Source: DATKCT01 sp035513055
GTDB taxonomy: Bacteria > Verrucomicrobiota > Verrucomicrobiia > Verrucomicrobiales > DEV007
Length of the DNA: 5,452 nucleotides
Reading direction: 5' to 3'
NCBI GenBank assembly: GCA_035513055.1
Contig: DATKCT010000205.1
Location: forward strand, 1-5,452
Below, one piece after another: positions 5,368 through 5,452 of the stretch. Below the pieces are notes generated by a model. It did not search any database and was not told where the DNA came from. It saw nothing but the letters and a program-made list of their open reading frames with translations. Within the stretch, counting starts at the first letter, position 1. The number at the start of each line of letters is the position of its first letter. A program made the translations under genes and the position numbers.

Positions 5368-5452
5368 CGTATTGTTAGATTGCGGGGTGTGACAAATTGT
5401 CTCTTGTACGATTCCCGTACTTCTGGTTTAATCCGCCCCGTGCCGAAGAACC

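Larger units (their letters stand above)
5146..5452. other. Non-coding stretch after the transposase remnant; no recognised gene
   Basis: These 307 nt hold open frames on the minus strand (for example 5054-5317), but none resembles a known family and they overlap the transposase remnant. From about 5370 the composition becomes more AT-rich. It includes the small palindromes GACAA-A-TTGTC (5391-5401) and GTACG-ATTCC-CGTAC (5406-5420), which might belong to a control region of a gene beyond the window. No ISAs1 terminal inverted repeat could be matched. Confidence 0.4.

Overview
The window (roughly 60% GC by eye) carries two intact genes, divergently arranged, followed by about 1.5 kb of broken genes and small palindromic repeats. 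A verrucomicrobial (PVC-group) host is my best guess. This rests on a protein made of about sixteen 'W-A-x-x-D-P' repeats, an ammonium transporter with a signal peptide, and a verrucomicrobial-looking RAYT-type transposase tail. It is inference from recollected family resemblance, not a database result.

Layout. Positions 22-2274 (minus) encode a complete 750-residue predicted membrane-anchored protein: a double zinc ribbon, one transmembrane helix, a Ser/Pro/Ala-rich linker, then a solenoid of about sixteen 32-residue repeats. Positions 2275-2581 are the divergent intergenic region. It holds a 15-bp hairpin (2363-2423) and an 8-bp inverted repeat (2525-2565) just ahead of the next gene. Positions 2582-3883 (plus) encode a complete Amt-family ammonium transporter with all recognised pore residues and the C-terminal tail that binds PII in relatives; no glnK lies beside it here.

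From 3884 to the end I find no intact gene. In order there are: the 3' third of a RAYT/Y1-type transposase (3888-4229), starting within 5 nt of the amt stop codon; a run of three hairpins that look like REP elements (4237-4307); the last 54 codons of a class-3 aldehyde dehydrogenase on the minus strand (4471-4635); two copies of a 20-nt palindrome-containing repeat 88 bp apart (4638-4657 and 4726-4745); the last third of an ISAs1/H-repeat-type transposase (4735-5145); and a terminal stretch with strong inverted repeats but no recognised gene (5146-5452).

The aldehyde dehydrogenase and ISAs1 fragments both break at, or within a few nt of, one copy of the 20-nt repeat. That makes 4636-4746 look like a small mobile or recombinogenic element, or the scar of one. 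I do not see a complete new biological system. The items most worth following are this repeat pair, the hairpin cluster behind the RAYT remnant, the zinc-ribbon/solenoid protein, and the hairpin in the amt leader.
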